Source: Paenibacillus lactis (lineage in GTDB: Bacteria > Bacillota > Bacilli > Paenibacillales > Paenibacillaceae). From it: a stretch of 64,000 nucleotides of DNA. Positions within the stretch are counted from its first letter, which is position 1, and each line of letters begins with the position of its first letter. Of this stretch, positions 18,103-26,613 are shown one piece after another. Made by a program: the position numbers and the translations under genes. The notes under the pieces were generated by a model. It was not told the DNA's origin. It did no database searches and saw only the letters and a list, made by a program, of their open reading frames with translations. Location of the stretch: assembly GCF_017873605.1 (NCBI RefSeq), contig NZ_JAGGKI010000001.1:372001-436000 (forward strand). The letters run 5' to 3'.

Positions 18103-19419
18103 TTATAGAACTGTCTCCGGCTTGAAGAATGCCGGCAAATACTTCTTGTTCGCTTCCAGCATCTCATCCAGCAGCTTCTTCGCTACAGTGACGGAAGGCA
18201 CGAGCGGATGATGCACCAGCGCCTGCAATGCGATGCCGCGATCGCCGGTGATGGCGGCTTCAATCGTCAATTGCTCATACACTTTCACGGCATGCATCAG
18301 GCCCTTCACGTGGGAAGGAACCTTTTGCGGGGCGAGCGGAATCGGGCCCTGGCCGGTTACGACACAGTTGACCTCGATGCTTGCGTCCGCCGGCAAGAAA
18401 TCGTAGATGTTCCCGTTGGCTACGTTCAGCGTCTGAATATCATGGCGGTCATTATAAATCGATGTCATCAGATTGACCGCCGCTTCGGAATAGTAAGCTC
18501 CGCCCCGCTGCTCCAGCTGCTTCGGCTTCTCTGCCAGGTTCTCATCCTTATAGAGCTCGAACAGCTCCTCTTCCACCCGGCTGACGACATCCGCGCGGGT
18601 GCCATCCTTCTCTAGGGATGCCAGCATGTCTGCGAACATCGTGTCCGTCATATAGAAATACTTCAGATAATAGGTCGGAATGGCCTGGAGCGAACGAATA
18701 AAATCCGCATCCCAGCCGAAGGTCGGCACGTTCTTGGCCGTGTAGGATTTGCCTCCGTCCAGAAGCTCCGGCATCTTCTCCTCCCCGTTCACGATCGCCG
18801 AGGTTACCCAGTGCAAATGGTTAATGCCGACGAATTCGGCCAGCACCTCTTTTTCCGATACGCCATACTCTTTCGCGAGGAATTTTTGGAAGTTGATCGG
18901 CGAATTGCACAGGCCGACGGTTTTCACCTTGCTGTGCTTGAGCACAGCCTCGGTCACGATTCCGGCCGGGTTCGTGAAGTTCAGCATCCACGCATTCGGC
19001 GCCAGCTCCTCGATGTCCCGGCAGATGTCCAGAATGACCGGAACCGTACGCAGCGCTTTCATCATCCCTCCCGGACCGGTCGTCTCCTGGCCGATAACGC
19101 CGTTCATAATCGGGATATGCTCATCCAGCTTGCGGGCGGCCAGCAAGCCGACACGCATCTGGGTCGTAACGAAATCCGCGCCTTCAATCGCCTGCCGGCG
19201 GTCCAGCGTCAAATGTACCTCGATGGGAAGACCCGCCTGCTGCACCATGCGTTTGGCCAAATTCCCTACGATCTCCAGCTTATGCTTGCCTTCTTCAATA
19301 TCCACGAACCACAGTTCGCGAATCGGCATTTGCTCGTAGTTGCGGATAAAGCCTTCCACAATCTCCGGCGTGTAGGAGGAGCCTCCCCCGATTACCGCTA
19401 TTTTCAAACCTGCTGCCAT
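18103..19419 (-). CDS. GH4 6-phospho-beta-glucosidase
   Basis: A 438-residue NAD- and metal-dependent glycosidase of family GH4. The Rossmann motif IAVIGGGSSYTP opens the protein; the metal-binding Cys lies in GLCNSP and the His in GINHLHW. The overall pattern is closest to the LicH/CelF type that splits phosphorylated beta-glucosides such as cellobiose-6-phosphate. GGAGG precedes the start. It is 76 bases after a sugar kinase gene and behind an AraC regulator. No PTS gene is adjacent, so the kinase may supply the phosphorylated substrate; this is inference. Confidence 0.88.
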   Translation of the reverse strand: MAAGLKIAVIGGGSSYTPEIVEGFIRNYEQMPIRELWFVDIEEGKHKLEIVGNLAKRMVQQAGLPIEVHLTLDRRQAIEGADFVTTQMRVGLLAARKLDEHIPIMNGVIGQETTGPGGMMKALRTVPVILDICRDIEELAPNAWMLNFTNPAGIVTEAVLKHSKVKTVGLCNSPINFQKFLAKEYGVSEKEVLAEFVGINHLHWVTSAIVNGEEKMPELLDGGKSYTAKNVPTFGWDADFIRSLQAIPTYYLKYFYMTDTMFADMLASLEKDGTRADVVSRVEEELFELYKDENLAEKPKQLEQRGGAYYSEAAVNLMTSIYNDRHDIQTLNVANGNIYDFLPADASIEVNCVVTGQGPIPLAPQKVPSHVKGLMHAVKVYEQLTIEAAITGDRGIALQALVHHPLVPSVTVAKKLLDEMLEANKKYLPAFFKPETVL

Positions 19420-19495
19420 ATGAATCCCTCCAAGGTAAATATCAGATCAAAACGCAACGTTTCCCCGGCATCCGGTCAAATTGTCGTACTCAGGC

Positions 19496-20479
19496 TCACG
19501 AAACAGCCGTTTCTTCAAACGTGAATGCCTTGAGCTTGGCTTCGGTCTGCGAATCTATGGTCCGCCCGTCCGCATCCATCGCACAGAGCAGCGCTCCGGC
19601 TACCGGATCGGATGTCAGCCTTACGCACCGGGCGTAAGGCGCCCGGACGGCCACAACCCGTTCTATCGCATCCGTAAGGATCGAGCTGTTCGGACGGTTG
19701 AGTACGCTGCCGATATACACAATATCGAATGCTTCATCGGACATGCCCAGCCGCCGGATCAGCGTGCAAACGGCATTGCCCAGTTCCTCGCCTTCGGTCT
19801 GAAGAATTCGGGTCGCGACTTCATCGCCGGCTTCTGCCGCCTTGAACAAGGTCTTGACCAGGGTCGGCGGAATGGAGATCCGTCCGTAGAGGACATCCTC
19901 GTACATTGGCTCAACCGAGGCGTACCCCATCTGCTCCAGCACGAGCGAAGTCAGCATGGTGGCAGGTCCCCGCTCATCCCAAGCGCGAACCACCGCCCGG
20001 AAGGCCAGCGTAGCAAAACCGGATCCGCCGGCGTATCCGTCGCCGTAGAGGAATCCGAAGCCGCCGTACTGCAGCTCCGCCCCCTCGCGGTTCCGGGCTG
20101 CGCTGTTAAAGCCGGTGCCGCAGATCAGTGCCGCACCATAAGGCCGGCTCGTTCCGGCCCGCATACCGATGATCGTATCGCAGGCGATATCATGCCGTCG
20201 GTAACCCAAAGCCCCGATCATGGGGCGCAGGATTTCGTAGTCGGCTTCCCGATCCGCGCCGGCCAGGCCGAAATACGCGTATTCGATGTCGTCCTTGGAT
20301 ACGCCGGCCTCCCGAAGAGCGCTGTTGCAGGCCTCCTCGATATTGCGCGCCGCCTGCTCCCGGTTAATCTGGTGATTCCCGTTCCCGGATGCCCCCTTGC
20401 CAACAATGTTGCCTTGATCGTCGCAGATGACGGCATGGGTCTTGCTCCCGCCGGCATCCACTCCCAGATACAAACTCAT
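19496..20479 (-). CDS. BadF/BadG-family sugar kinase (N-acetylglucosamine kinase-like)
   Basis: A 327-residue ASKHA-fold ATPase with LGVDAGGSKTHAVICDDQG (phosphate-1 loop) at the N-terminus, AGADREAD and ICGTGFNSAARN in the second phosphate region, as in eukaryote-type N-acetylglucosamine kinases. Likely phosphorylates an amino sugar or a disaccharide. Of two close ATG codons, 20479 is chosen because AGGAG lies 9 bases before it; 20485 would leave 3. Middle gene of the AraC-kinase-GH4 operon. Confidence 0.85.
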   Translation of the reverse strand: MSLYLGVDAGGSKTHAVICDDQGNIVGKGASGNGNHQINREQAARNIEEACNSALREAGVSKDDIEYAYFGLAGADREADYEILRPMIGALGYRRHDIACDTIIGMRAGTSRPYGAALICGTGFNSAARNREGAELQYGGFGFLYGDGYAGGSGFATLAFRAVVRAWDERGPATMLTSLVLEQMGYASVEPMYEDVLYGRISIPPTLVKTLFKAAEAGDEVATRILQTEGEELGNAVCTLIRRLGMSDEAFDIVYIGSVLNRPNSSILTDAIERVVAVRAPYARCVRLTSDPVAGALLCAMDADGRTIDSQTEAKLKAFTFEETAVS

Positions 20480-20592
20480 GGACATTCACTCCTAGACGCC
20501 GAACCATTTGGCGTTATGTGATGGTATATGTTTAAGATACCGCTTCCATAAGCGCCCCTTCTACTGTTATACACCCGAGGAGTGATACGATC

Positions 20593-21492
20593 TTACTGTT
20601 TCTCTGCACTGTGCGATAAACGAGGGAGCGGGCTGCCGACAGAGGCACGCTCCCGGATGTCGCTGGGCGATGCGCCAATATGCTGCTTGAACAGCCGGTT
20701 GAAGTTGGAGAGATTGCGGAATCCGCAGGTCTGCGCGATCTCGATAATCTTCGCATCCGTTGTTTCCAATAGATGCACCGCGTGAGTCAAGCGAAGCTGA
20801 ATCAGGTAATGATGCGGGGATGTGCCGACAGCCTGATGGAACAACGCGCTGAATCGGGAAGGGCTCAGATGCGTCATATCCGACAGCTCCTTCAAGGTCC
20901 ATCCGTAATCCAGGTGAAGCTCCATCGTCCGAAGCACTTCCTTCAGGGCATGCATGCCCCTTCCCTTAATCGGCCGGTCCTCCGCAAGCGGTGCCGACAG
21001 ATGCCGGTTCGCCAGGCTCAGAAAGCGAATAAGGTCCGAGCGGATCAGACTCATATAGGAGGTGCCTTGAGCTCTGTGCTCCTCCATCATGCTCATAAGC
21101 AGCCGGGCCATTTCAGGGCGAATCGGGGATTCCCGGTCTACCATCCCCAAGGAGCGGAACGGGTTCATCAGTTCGGGATCGAACTTCAAATCCAGCGAAA
21201 GCAGCGAAGGATCGAACATAATGACGTCCATGATCAGATTATCCGTCTCATAGGCGCGGTGGAGCGCGTTACTATTGATGAATACGATGTCTCCTTCTTG
21301 AAACGACAGCTTCATCCCGTTGATCAAAATAAAGCCCGTGCCGCTTCGGATATGATTAAGCTCCAGCGCATGGTGCCAATGCAGCCGCTGTGCGCCGACA
21401 AATATGCCGCGTGTCGTCGATGCGGTAAAAGGAAAAGCGGCATTCGAAAAATCAATGGCGTCCGGAACAACGCCCTGCGGACGTTCCACCAT
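20593..21492 (-). CDS. AraC-family transcriptional regulator
   Basis: A 299-residue regulator. Residues 1-150 form a cupin-like sensing domain (LHWHHALELNHIRSGTGFILINGM). The C-terminal hundred residues carry two helix-turn-helix units, ending PHHYLIQLRLTHAVHLLETTDAKIIEIAQTCGFRNLSNFNRLFKQHIGASP, the AraC signature. GGAGG is 7 bases before the ATG. It lies 113 bases upstream of the kinase on the same strand and probably activates the operon in response to its sugar. Confidence 0.93.
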   Translation of the reverse strand: MVERPQGVVPDAIDFSNAAFPFTASTTRGIFVGAQRLHWHHALELNHIRSGTGFILINGMKLSFQEGDIVFINSNALHRAYETDNLIMDVIMFDPSLLSLDLKFDPELMNPFRSLGMVDRESPIRPEMARLLMSMMEEHRAQGTSYMSLIRSDLIRFLSLANRHLSAPLAEDRPIKGRGMHALKEVLRTMELHLDYGWTLKELSDMTHLSPSRFSALFHQAVGTSPHHYLIQLRLTHAVHLLETTDAKIIEIAQTCGFRNLSNFNRLFKQHIGASPSDIRERASVGSPLPRLSHSAEKQ

Positions 21493-21578
21493 TCATGCAC
21501 CTCCAGCGAGTCGTTATCGTCATTTTGTAAAAAAATCACGGCCAATCCCTATCGTTCTCCATATCGTATCATGCTCGC

Positions 21579-21626
21579 CGGGCAAACGAAAACAGGCAGC
21601 GCCCAAGCAGCGCTGCCCTTTGCCCG
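21579..21626. terminator. Nested hairpin between araC-type gene and cobA
   Basis: GGCAGCGC (21595-21602) pairs with GCGCTGCC (21610-21617), enclosed by CGGGCAAA/TTTGCCCG. The T tract is weak, so termination is uncertain. Nothing else was recognised in 21493-21866. Confidence 0.4.
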
Positions 21627-21866
21627 AATTCGGATGATAACTCCCGCTTCTCCTCCAAAACCTTCGCTTCTATGCCTCTATTCGATGGGCAGCCGCTTTC
21701 TTCGCGTTCCTTGCCGATCCCTGTGCTTCGCACCCATTCCTCTTTCGTTCCCCGTCCGTCACTGGAACCTTTACCATATCGCTACGCACCTATCCGAACC
21801 CTCATCTCGAAAATACATTGAAATTTTCTCATCGAAAGTCTCGTTAAGAATCTCTCTGGCACGTAC

Positions 21867-22637
21867 TTATCCGATCCTCGTCGAGACACTCCGTTCCAAT
21901 AACGCAAGCTGCTCGGGCAGCCGAACCACCTCGCCCAACAGGATGAGCGCAGGGTTACCCAGTTTCACCGCCTTTGCCAGGTCATGCATATTCTCGAGCG
22001 TGCAAATGAAGGTGCGCTGGCGGCTCGTTGTCCCCTGCTCAATGAGCGCGACAGGCGTCGATCCCGCTTTGCCGTGCTGCAGCAGCTGCTCTCGGATATA
22101 CGGCAGCTGGCTGACACCCATGTAGATCGCCAGCGTATCCACCCCGTGCGCCAACAAATCCCACCGGACAGGCGAGCCATCCTCGTGGCAGCGGCTGCCC
22201 GTTACGCAGGCGAAGGAAGCGGCCAGGCCGCGGTGCGTCAGCGGGATCGAGGCTGAAGCCGCCGCTCCGACGGCGGACGTAATTCCCGGAACGACCTCAT
22301 AAGGAATGCCGGCTGCCGCCAGTGCCAGCGCCTCCTCCCCGCCGCGTCCGAAAACGAAGGGATCTCCTCCCTTCAGCCTCACCACCCGCTTCCCTTGCAT
22401 CGCATAGGCGACAAGACGCCGGTTGATGTCTTCCTGAGAGGCCGCATGCCGGCCCGGCGCCTTGCCGCAATAGATGCGCTCAGCTTCATGCGGCGCGTCC
22501 TCCAGCAGCTCTTCATTGACGAGGCGGTCATACAGAATGACCTCAGCCTGCCGGATTCGTTTCATCGCCTTTACCGTAATCAACTCCGGGTCTCCCGGTC
22601 CCGCTCCGACGATACTGACCATCCCCAATGCCCGCAC
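21867..22637 (-). CDS. cobA: Uroporphyrinogen-III C-methyltransferase (siroheme synthesis)
   Basis: Methylates uroporphyrinogen III twice with SAM to precorrin-2, the first step to siroheme, the cofactor of NirB. The 256-residue product has VGAGPGDPELITVKA (SAM-binding P1 loop), VVRLKGGDPFVFGRGGEE, VPGITSA and IPLTHRG, all diagnostic. The GTG at 22637 is preferred over a GTG at 22646 because AGGAGG overlaps the latter and lies 8 bases before the former. Last gene of the nirB-nirD-cobA operon, 49 bases after nirD. Confidence 0.95.
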   Translation of the reverse strand: MRALGMVSIVGAGPGDPELITVKAMKRIRQAEVILYDRLVNEELLEDAPHEAERIYCGKAPGRHAASQEDINRRLVAYAMQGKRVVRLKGGDPFVFGRGGEEALALAAAGIPYEVVPGITSAVGAAASASIPLTHRGLAASFACVTGSRCHEDGSPVRWDLLAHGVDTLAIYMGVSQLPYIREQLLQHGKAGSTPVALIEQGTTSRQRTFICTLENMHDLAKAVKLGNPALILLGEVVRLPEQLALLERSVSTRIG

Positions 22638-22686
22638 GGCCTGCACCTCCTGTCTCTTTTTCTGATTTAGCGTTCGTTCAGCGTGC

Positions 22687-22998
22687 TTACATCACGATAT
22701 AAATCGAGCCGCTCGTGCCGTCAATTTCCGTCCGGTACGTCGTTACGCAGCCATCGTCAGGTTCATAGACCCGGCCGCTCGCCAGATCGATCTTCCAGTC
22801 ATGCAGCGGGCAGTGCACCGCCGTTCCGCATACCATGCCTTCCGACAGCTTCCCGCCCTTATGAGGACAGCGGTTCTCGACGGCCTTGACGCTGCCGTCG
22901 CTCAGCCTGAATACCGCGATTTCCGTATCCTCGATCCGGAAGGTACGCGCCCCCTTCGCATCGATTTCCGCCAAACTTGCCACCCGAATTTTGCTCAT
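22687..22998 (-). CDS. nirD: Nitrite reductase small subunit (Rieske)
   Basis: A 103-residue Rieske-type [2Fe-2S] protein that partners NirB in NADH-dependent nitrite reduction to ammonium. The cluster ligands CPHKGG and CPLHDW are intact. The start overlaps the nirB stop by four bases (ATGA), a sign of translational coupling. Confidence 0.95.
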   Translation of the reverse strand: MSKIRVASLAEIDAKGARTFRIEDTEIAVFRLSDGSVKAVENRCPHKGGKLSEGMVCGTAVHCPLHDWKIDLASGRVYEPDDGCVTTYRTEIDGTSGSIYIVM

Positions 22999-25445
22999 GA
23001 TCTTCTCGCCCCCAAACCTTCACCGGTTCCCGCTTCCGCCAGTGGCATGAAGTTCTTGCGAAGCTCCGGATTATCTATGATTTCTTTCCAAGGATCAGTG
23101 GTGTAGCTGAGCGTTTCCTCGATCCGGGATACGAGCGCAAGACGCTCCTCACGGCTTTCCAGCGCCGCCTTCACCTCATCCAGGTCAATCCGCTCGATCC
23201 AAACGGAGGTGCGCTCGTTCCAGTTCGCTGTCTCGCGGTAATACTGGAGATAAGCGCCGGTCCATTCCATCACGTCCTCCTCGGTCTTCACCGTGCACAG
23301 CAGCTCCGATTCCCGAACCTTAACGCCGCCATTGCCGCCGACATAGATCTCCCAGCCGCCGTCGATCGCCACGACGCCCAGATCCTTAATGGTGGCTTCG
23401 GCGCAGTTACGAGGACAGCCGGATACGGCAAGCTTTACTTTAGCCGGCGTATTGAGCCGCTCGAAAGCCTTCTCCATCTGGATCCCCATGCCGATCGAAT
23501 CCTGGGTGCCGAATCGGCAGAAGGTCGAGCCCACGCAGGTCTTTACGGTGCGGAGCGCCTTGCCGTAAGCGTGTCCGGAAGGCATATCGAGCTCCTCCCA
23601 AATCTTCGGCAGGTCTTCCTTTTTTACGCCCAGCAGATCGAGCCGCTGCCCGCCCGTAAATTTGACCATGGGCACATCGTATTTCTCGGCGACGGCTGCA
23701 ATCCGCTTCAGATCCGCCGGCGACGTTACCCCGCCATATACCCGCGGAACGACGGAATACGTGCCGTCTTTCTGGATGTTGGCGTGAAACCGCTCGTTCG
23801 TAAACCGGGATTCCTTCTCGTCCTTATACTCGGACGGCCACAGCATCCCCAAATAGTAGTTGAGCGCCGGGCGGCATTTCGAGCAACCTTCCGGCTCATT
23901 CCAGCCCAGGACGTTCATCACTTCCTTCACGCTGACCAGGTGCATCTCCTTGATCTTTTCGATTATTTCATCGCGGTCCATCGTCGTGCAGCCGCAAATG
24001 CCTTCCTTCACCGGCTCGCCGGCCCCTTCACCGCCGTAGATCGACAGCAATCCTTCAACTTCCGGCCTGCAGCCGCCGCAGGAGCCGGATGCCTTGGTAC
24101 AAGCCTTGATCTTGCCCACCGTGCTGCACCCGTCCGCGATGGCCTCCATGATTCGCCCCTTCGTCACGCCGTTGCAGCCGCATATGATCTCGTCGACGGA
24201 ATACGCCTCGAGCCTTGCCAGCGGCGATGCGGAAGTTTGCCCGGCCGGGTAGCCAAGCAGCAATTCCTTCTCGCGCCCGGTGACGGATTCCCCGCTCTTG
24301 ATCAAGGAAAACAGCGAGGTCCCATCCGATGTGTCCCCGAATAGAACGGCGCCGATCATGCGCTCTCCCTTCATGACAATCTTCTTGTACACGCCCTCGA
24401 TATCATCCTGATACCGTAGGGATCGCGTATCCGGGGCATCATTGAACATGCCGGCGGAAAATACATCGACACCCGAAACCTTCAGCTTCGTGGACGTTAC
24501 GGAGCCTGCGTAACCGGAGGTTTCGACGCCGGCCAAGTGCTTGGCAAGCACGGCCCCTTGCTCATACAGAGGGGCCACCAGTCCATAAGCGATCCCCCGG
24601 TGCTCGGCACACTCTCCAACTGCATAGATGCCGGGAACGCTCGTCTCCAGAAAATCATTTACGACGATGCCGCGGTTCACCTGCAGCCCGGCCGACTTGG
24701 CCAGCTCGACGTTGGGCAGAATCCCGACCGCCATAACGATCAGATCGGCCTGAAGCCGGCTGCCATCGGAAAATTCCAATCCGTCTGCGCGGCGTTTGCC
24801 GGTAATGGCCGCCGTCTGTTTCTCAAGAAGGAAGCTCATTCCCTGCGCTTCAAGCTCGCGCTGCAGCATTTCCGAAGCCGGCGGATCCAGCTGACGTTCC
24901 ATCAAATACTTGTTCAGATGAACGACCGTCACGTCCATGCCCAGATTCAGCAATCCCCGTGCCGCCTCGAGTCCGAGCAGCCCGCCGCCGATGACGGCTG
25001 CCTTCTTGTATTTTTTCGAAGCCTCGATCATCATTTCGCAGTCATGGATATCACGGAAGCCGATCACGCCTTCCTTGCGCACGCCCGGCAGCGGAAGCAT
25101 GAACGGATTCGAGCCGGTTGCGATAATCAGCTTGTCGTAGTCGGAAACGACGCCGGATGCCGATACGACCTTGCGGTGTACGGTATCGATCGATGCGACG
25201 GCATCCCCCGTAAAAAGCCGGATGCCGTTTTCCGCATACCAGTCACGGTCATTAATGATGATGTCCTTCATGTCCGTGCCCCCGGCCAGCACCTTCGACA
25301 GCATAATCCGGTTATAGTTCGGATGAGGCTCTGCGCCAAACACGGTCATGTCATAAGCCCCCGGCGCCAACTTCAACACATGCTCAATCGTTCGTACGCC
25401 CGCCATCCCGTTGCCGACCAGCACCAATTTCTCAGGTTTGTTCAT
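22995..25445 (-). CDS. nirB: Assimilatory nitrite reductase large subunit
   Basis: Reduces nitrite to ammonium in the cytoplasm. The 816-residue protein shows, in order, an FAD/NAD pyridine-disulfide reductase module (VGNGMAG at residue 11, a second GGGLLGLEAA near 150), two BFD-like [2Fe-2S] modules (CGCNGV...CGGC near 420-460 and CGCTTMDRDEI...CSKC near 490-530), a ferredoxin-like half domain, and the siroheme/4Fe-4S site (TCVGSTFCRFG...SGCPRNC near 645-690). GAGG lies 8 bases before the ATG at 25445; the adjacent GTG at 25448 is an alternative. Expression is governed by the ANTAR leader and GlnR/TnrA-type box upstream. Confidence 0.96.
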   Translation of the reverse strand: MNKPEKLVLVGNGMAGVRTIEHVLKLAPGAYDMTVFGAEPHPNYNRIMLSKVLAGGTDMKDIIINDRDWYAENGIRLFTGDAVASIDTVHRKVVSASGVVSDYDKLIIATGSNPFMLPLPGVRKEGVIGFRDIHDCEMMIEASKKYKKAAVIGGGLLGLEAARGLLNLGMDVTVVHLNKYLMERQLDPPASEMLQRELEAQGMSFLLEKQTAAITGKRRADGLEFSDGSRLQADLIVMAVGILPNVELAKSAGLQVNRGIVVNDFLETSVPGIYAVGECAEHRGIAYGLVAPLYEQGAVLAKHLAGVETSGYAGSVTSTKLKVSGVDVFSAGMFNDAPDTRSLRYQDDIEGVYKKIVMKGERMIGAVLFGDTSDGTSLFSLIKSGESVTGREKELLLGYPAGQTSASPLARLEAYSVDEIICGCNGVTKGRIMEAIADGCSTVGKIKACTKASGSCGGCRPEVEGLLSIYGGEGAGEPVKEGICGCTTMDRDEIIEKIKEMHLVSVKEVMNVLGWNEPEGCSKCRPALNYYLGMLWPSEYKDEKESRFTNERFHANIQKDGTYSVVPRVYGGVTSPADLKRIAAVAEKYDVPMVKFTGGQRLDLLGVKKEDLPKIWEELDMPSGHAYGKALRTVKTCVGSTFCRFGTQDSIGMGIQMEKAFERLNTPAKVKLAVSGCPRNCAEATIKDLGVVAIDGGWEIYVGGNGGVKVRESELLCTVKTEEDVMEWTGAYLQYYRETANWNERTSVWIERIDLDEVKAALESREERLALVSRIEETLSYTTDPWKEIIDNPELRKNFMPLAEAGTGEGLGARRS

Positions 25446-25490
25446 CACGATTTCCTCTCCTCTTCGGGTATGTTCAGGTTTTCGCCTAAC

Positions 25491-25561
25491 AACATAAAAA
25501 GCCTGACCGCCGCAATCGCAAGAGATCCATCTCTCTTGTCGTTTGAGGCGAAGTCAGGCTT
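25491..25561 (-). terminator. Leader terminator of nirB (attenuator)
   Basis: On the minus strand AAGCCTGAC pairs with GTCAGGCTT across a long loop that has its own CAAGAGA/TCTCTTG stem, followed by five T. It lies between promoter and nirB and would stop transcription unless hairpin P2 forms. Confidence 0.85.
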
Positions 25562-25597
25562 CGTTGCCGCTTCGAACGGATACACCGTTGTATCCGT
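25550..25597 (-). ncRNA. ANTAR-binding dual-hairpin leader of nirB
   Basis: On the minus strand, P1 (25597-25576) is a perfect 8-bp stem with hexaloop AACGGT. Two bases later P2 (25573-25550) has GGC/GCC, continued by GAAG/CTTC across a small internal loop, with hexaloop AACGAA. Both loops have A at position 1 and G at position 4, the ANTAR consensus. P2 uses the GCCTGAC bases needed by the terminator, so protein-bound P2 would prevent termination. The ANTAR gene is adjacent at 25987. Confidence 0.85.
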
Positions 25598-25626
25598 GAC
25601 TTACGATTTTCGTTTTATTGTCCTTA

Positions 25627-25655
25627 ACTATATAAGACGCATTTCACTATGTCAA
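25627..25655 (-). promoter_or_regulatory. Promoter of nirB-nirD-cobA
   Basis: On the minus strand TTGACA (25655-25650), 17 bases, TATAGT (25632-25627): near-consensus sigma-A promoter directly ahead of the ANTAR leader. Confidence 0.8.
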
Positions 25656-25666
25656 TATTCATGACA
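25650..25666. promoter_or_regulatory. GlnR/TnrA box at the nirB promoter
   Basis: TGTCAATATTCATGACA matches the TGTNAN7TNACA consensus exactly and overlaps the -35 of the nirB promoter, suggesting nitrogen control at initiation. Confidence 0.72.
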
Positions 25667-25919
25667 CAATTTAGCCACAAAATAATTTTATCATGGAACA
25701 TGTAAACTTTTATTACGTTTATGATCGAAGCAGAGAATATCCGTTATATCGGTATTTCTTTGAACTAAATCAGGGTTCCATCGACCAAACAATGTAAATT
25801 TTCCGAACATTACGGGAAGATTTCCTCTTTATGAAAAATTGAAAATGCGTTATCATCATAAAAACACCCCATTTTCAATTACGAAATCCGGTTTGTTTCA
25901 AGCACAAACTCACTGTTTG

Positions 25920-25936
25920 TGTAATATTTTATAACA
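25920..25936. promoter_or_regulatory. GlnR/TnrA box upstream of the ANTAR gene
   Basis: TGTAATATTTTATAACA matches TGTNAN7TNACA exactly, 50 bases before the ANTAR regulator start. Weaker one-mismatch versions lie at 25701-25717 and 25793-25809 in the same AT-rich intergenic region. Confidence 0.65.
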
Positions 25937-25986
25937 TAAATGATAGACATACGTTTATAAGCTTTCGTATAGGAGGGATTCCTTAG

Positions 25987-26589
25987 ATGCGCCGCTTACT
26001 CCTTATTCACGAACACGTCGCCCATGCTTCCAAACCGAACCAAGCTTCAGCCGAGGCCAGCGCCGTTGCCGAGGAGAACCTGAGCGAGGGCGGCTATCAT
26101 GTATATACGGCCTGTTCAGCTGCGGATCTCCCGCGCTGCATCCACGAGGTCGATGCGGCTGTCGTCCATCTGCCGATCGCCAAGATCGCAGGATGGCAAA
26201 GGAATCTGGAAAAGCTGAGGCCCGTCCCTATGCTTTGGTGGTGCAGTTCTTACTCAGGCACGTCCTCCGCTGATTATTGCCAAGATGACGCTCCGATTGA
26301 CGGGATTCTGACTCCTTCCATGAGCCCATCCGAGCTTCATTGGGCCCTCCATGTCGGGGCAAAGCAATTTCTCGACCGGCAGCAGTGGCACACCGAGCGG
26401 CAGCAGCTGCGTTCCAAGCTGGAGGAACGGAAATGGATCGATATGGCCAAGGGTATCCTGAGCGACATCAACCGGATCTCCGAGGCAGAGGCCTATGATA
26501 TGCTCCGGCGCAAAGCCATGAACGAACGAAAGCGGATCGTGGATGTCGCCACCTCCATCGTCAAGGCGCACCAGCAGCTGAAAGCATGA
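25987..26589 (+). CDS. ANTAR-domain RNA-binding antiterminator (NasT-like)
   Basis: A 200-residue regulator with a C-terminal ANTAR domain, residues about 140-200 (MAKGILSDINRISEAEAYDMLRRKAMNERKRIVDVATSIV), which binds paired hexaloop hairpins in mRNA leaders. The N-terminal part looks like a degenerate receiver (RLLLIHEHV... EVDAAVVHLPIAK) without a clear phospho-acceptor Asp. AGGAGG precedes the ATG. It is transcribed away from nirB, whose leader carries a matching target, and is followed by a TrpD-like gene 24 bases downstream. How it senses nitrate or nitrite is not visible; no NasS-type sensor is adjacent. Confidence 0.9.
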   Translation: MRRLLLIHEHVAHASKPNQASAEASAVAEENLSEGGYHVYTACSAADLPRCIHEVDAAVVHLPIAKIAGWQRNLEKLRPVPMLWWCSSYSGTSSADYCQDDAPIDGILTPSMSPSELHWALHVGAKQFLDRQQWHTERQQLRSKLEERKWIDMAKGILSDINRISEAEAYDMLRRKAMNERKRIVDVATSIVKAHQQLKA

Positions 26590-26613
26590 TACAAGAATGG
26601 AGGTTGAAGAAGA

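Noticed and set aside
25516..25545. AGAGAT/ATCTCT hairpin as the second ANTAR hairpin
   Set aside because: Its loop does not have the A1/G4 pattern and it lies inside the terminator loop. The hairpin at 25550-25573 fits better.
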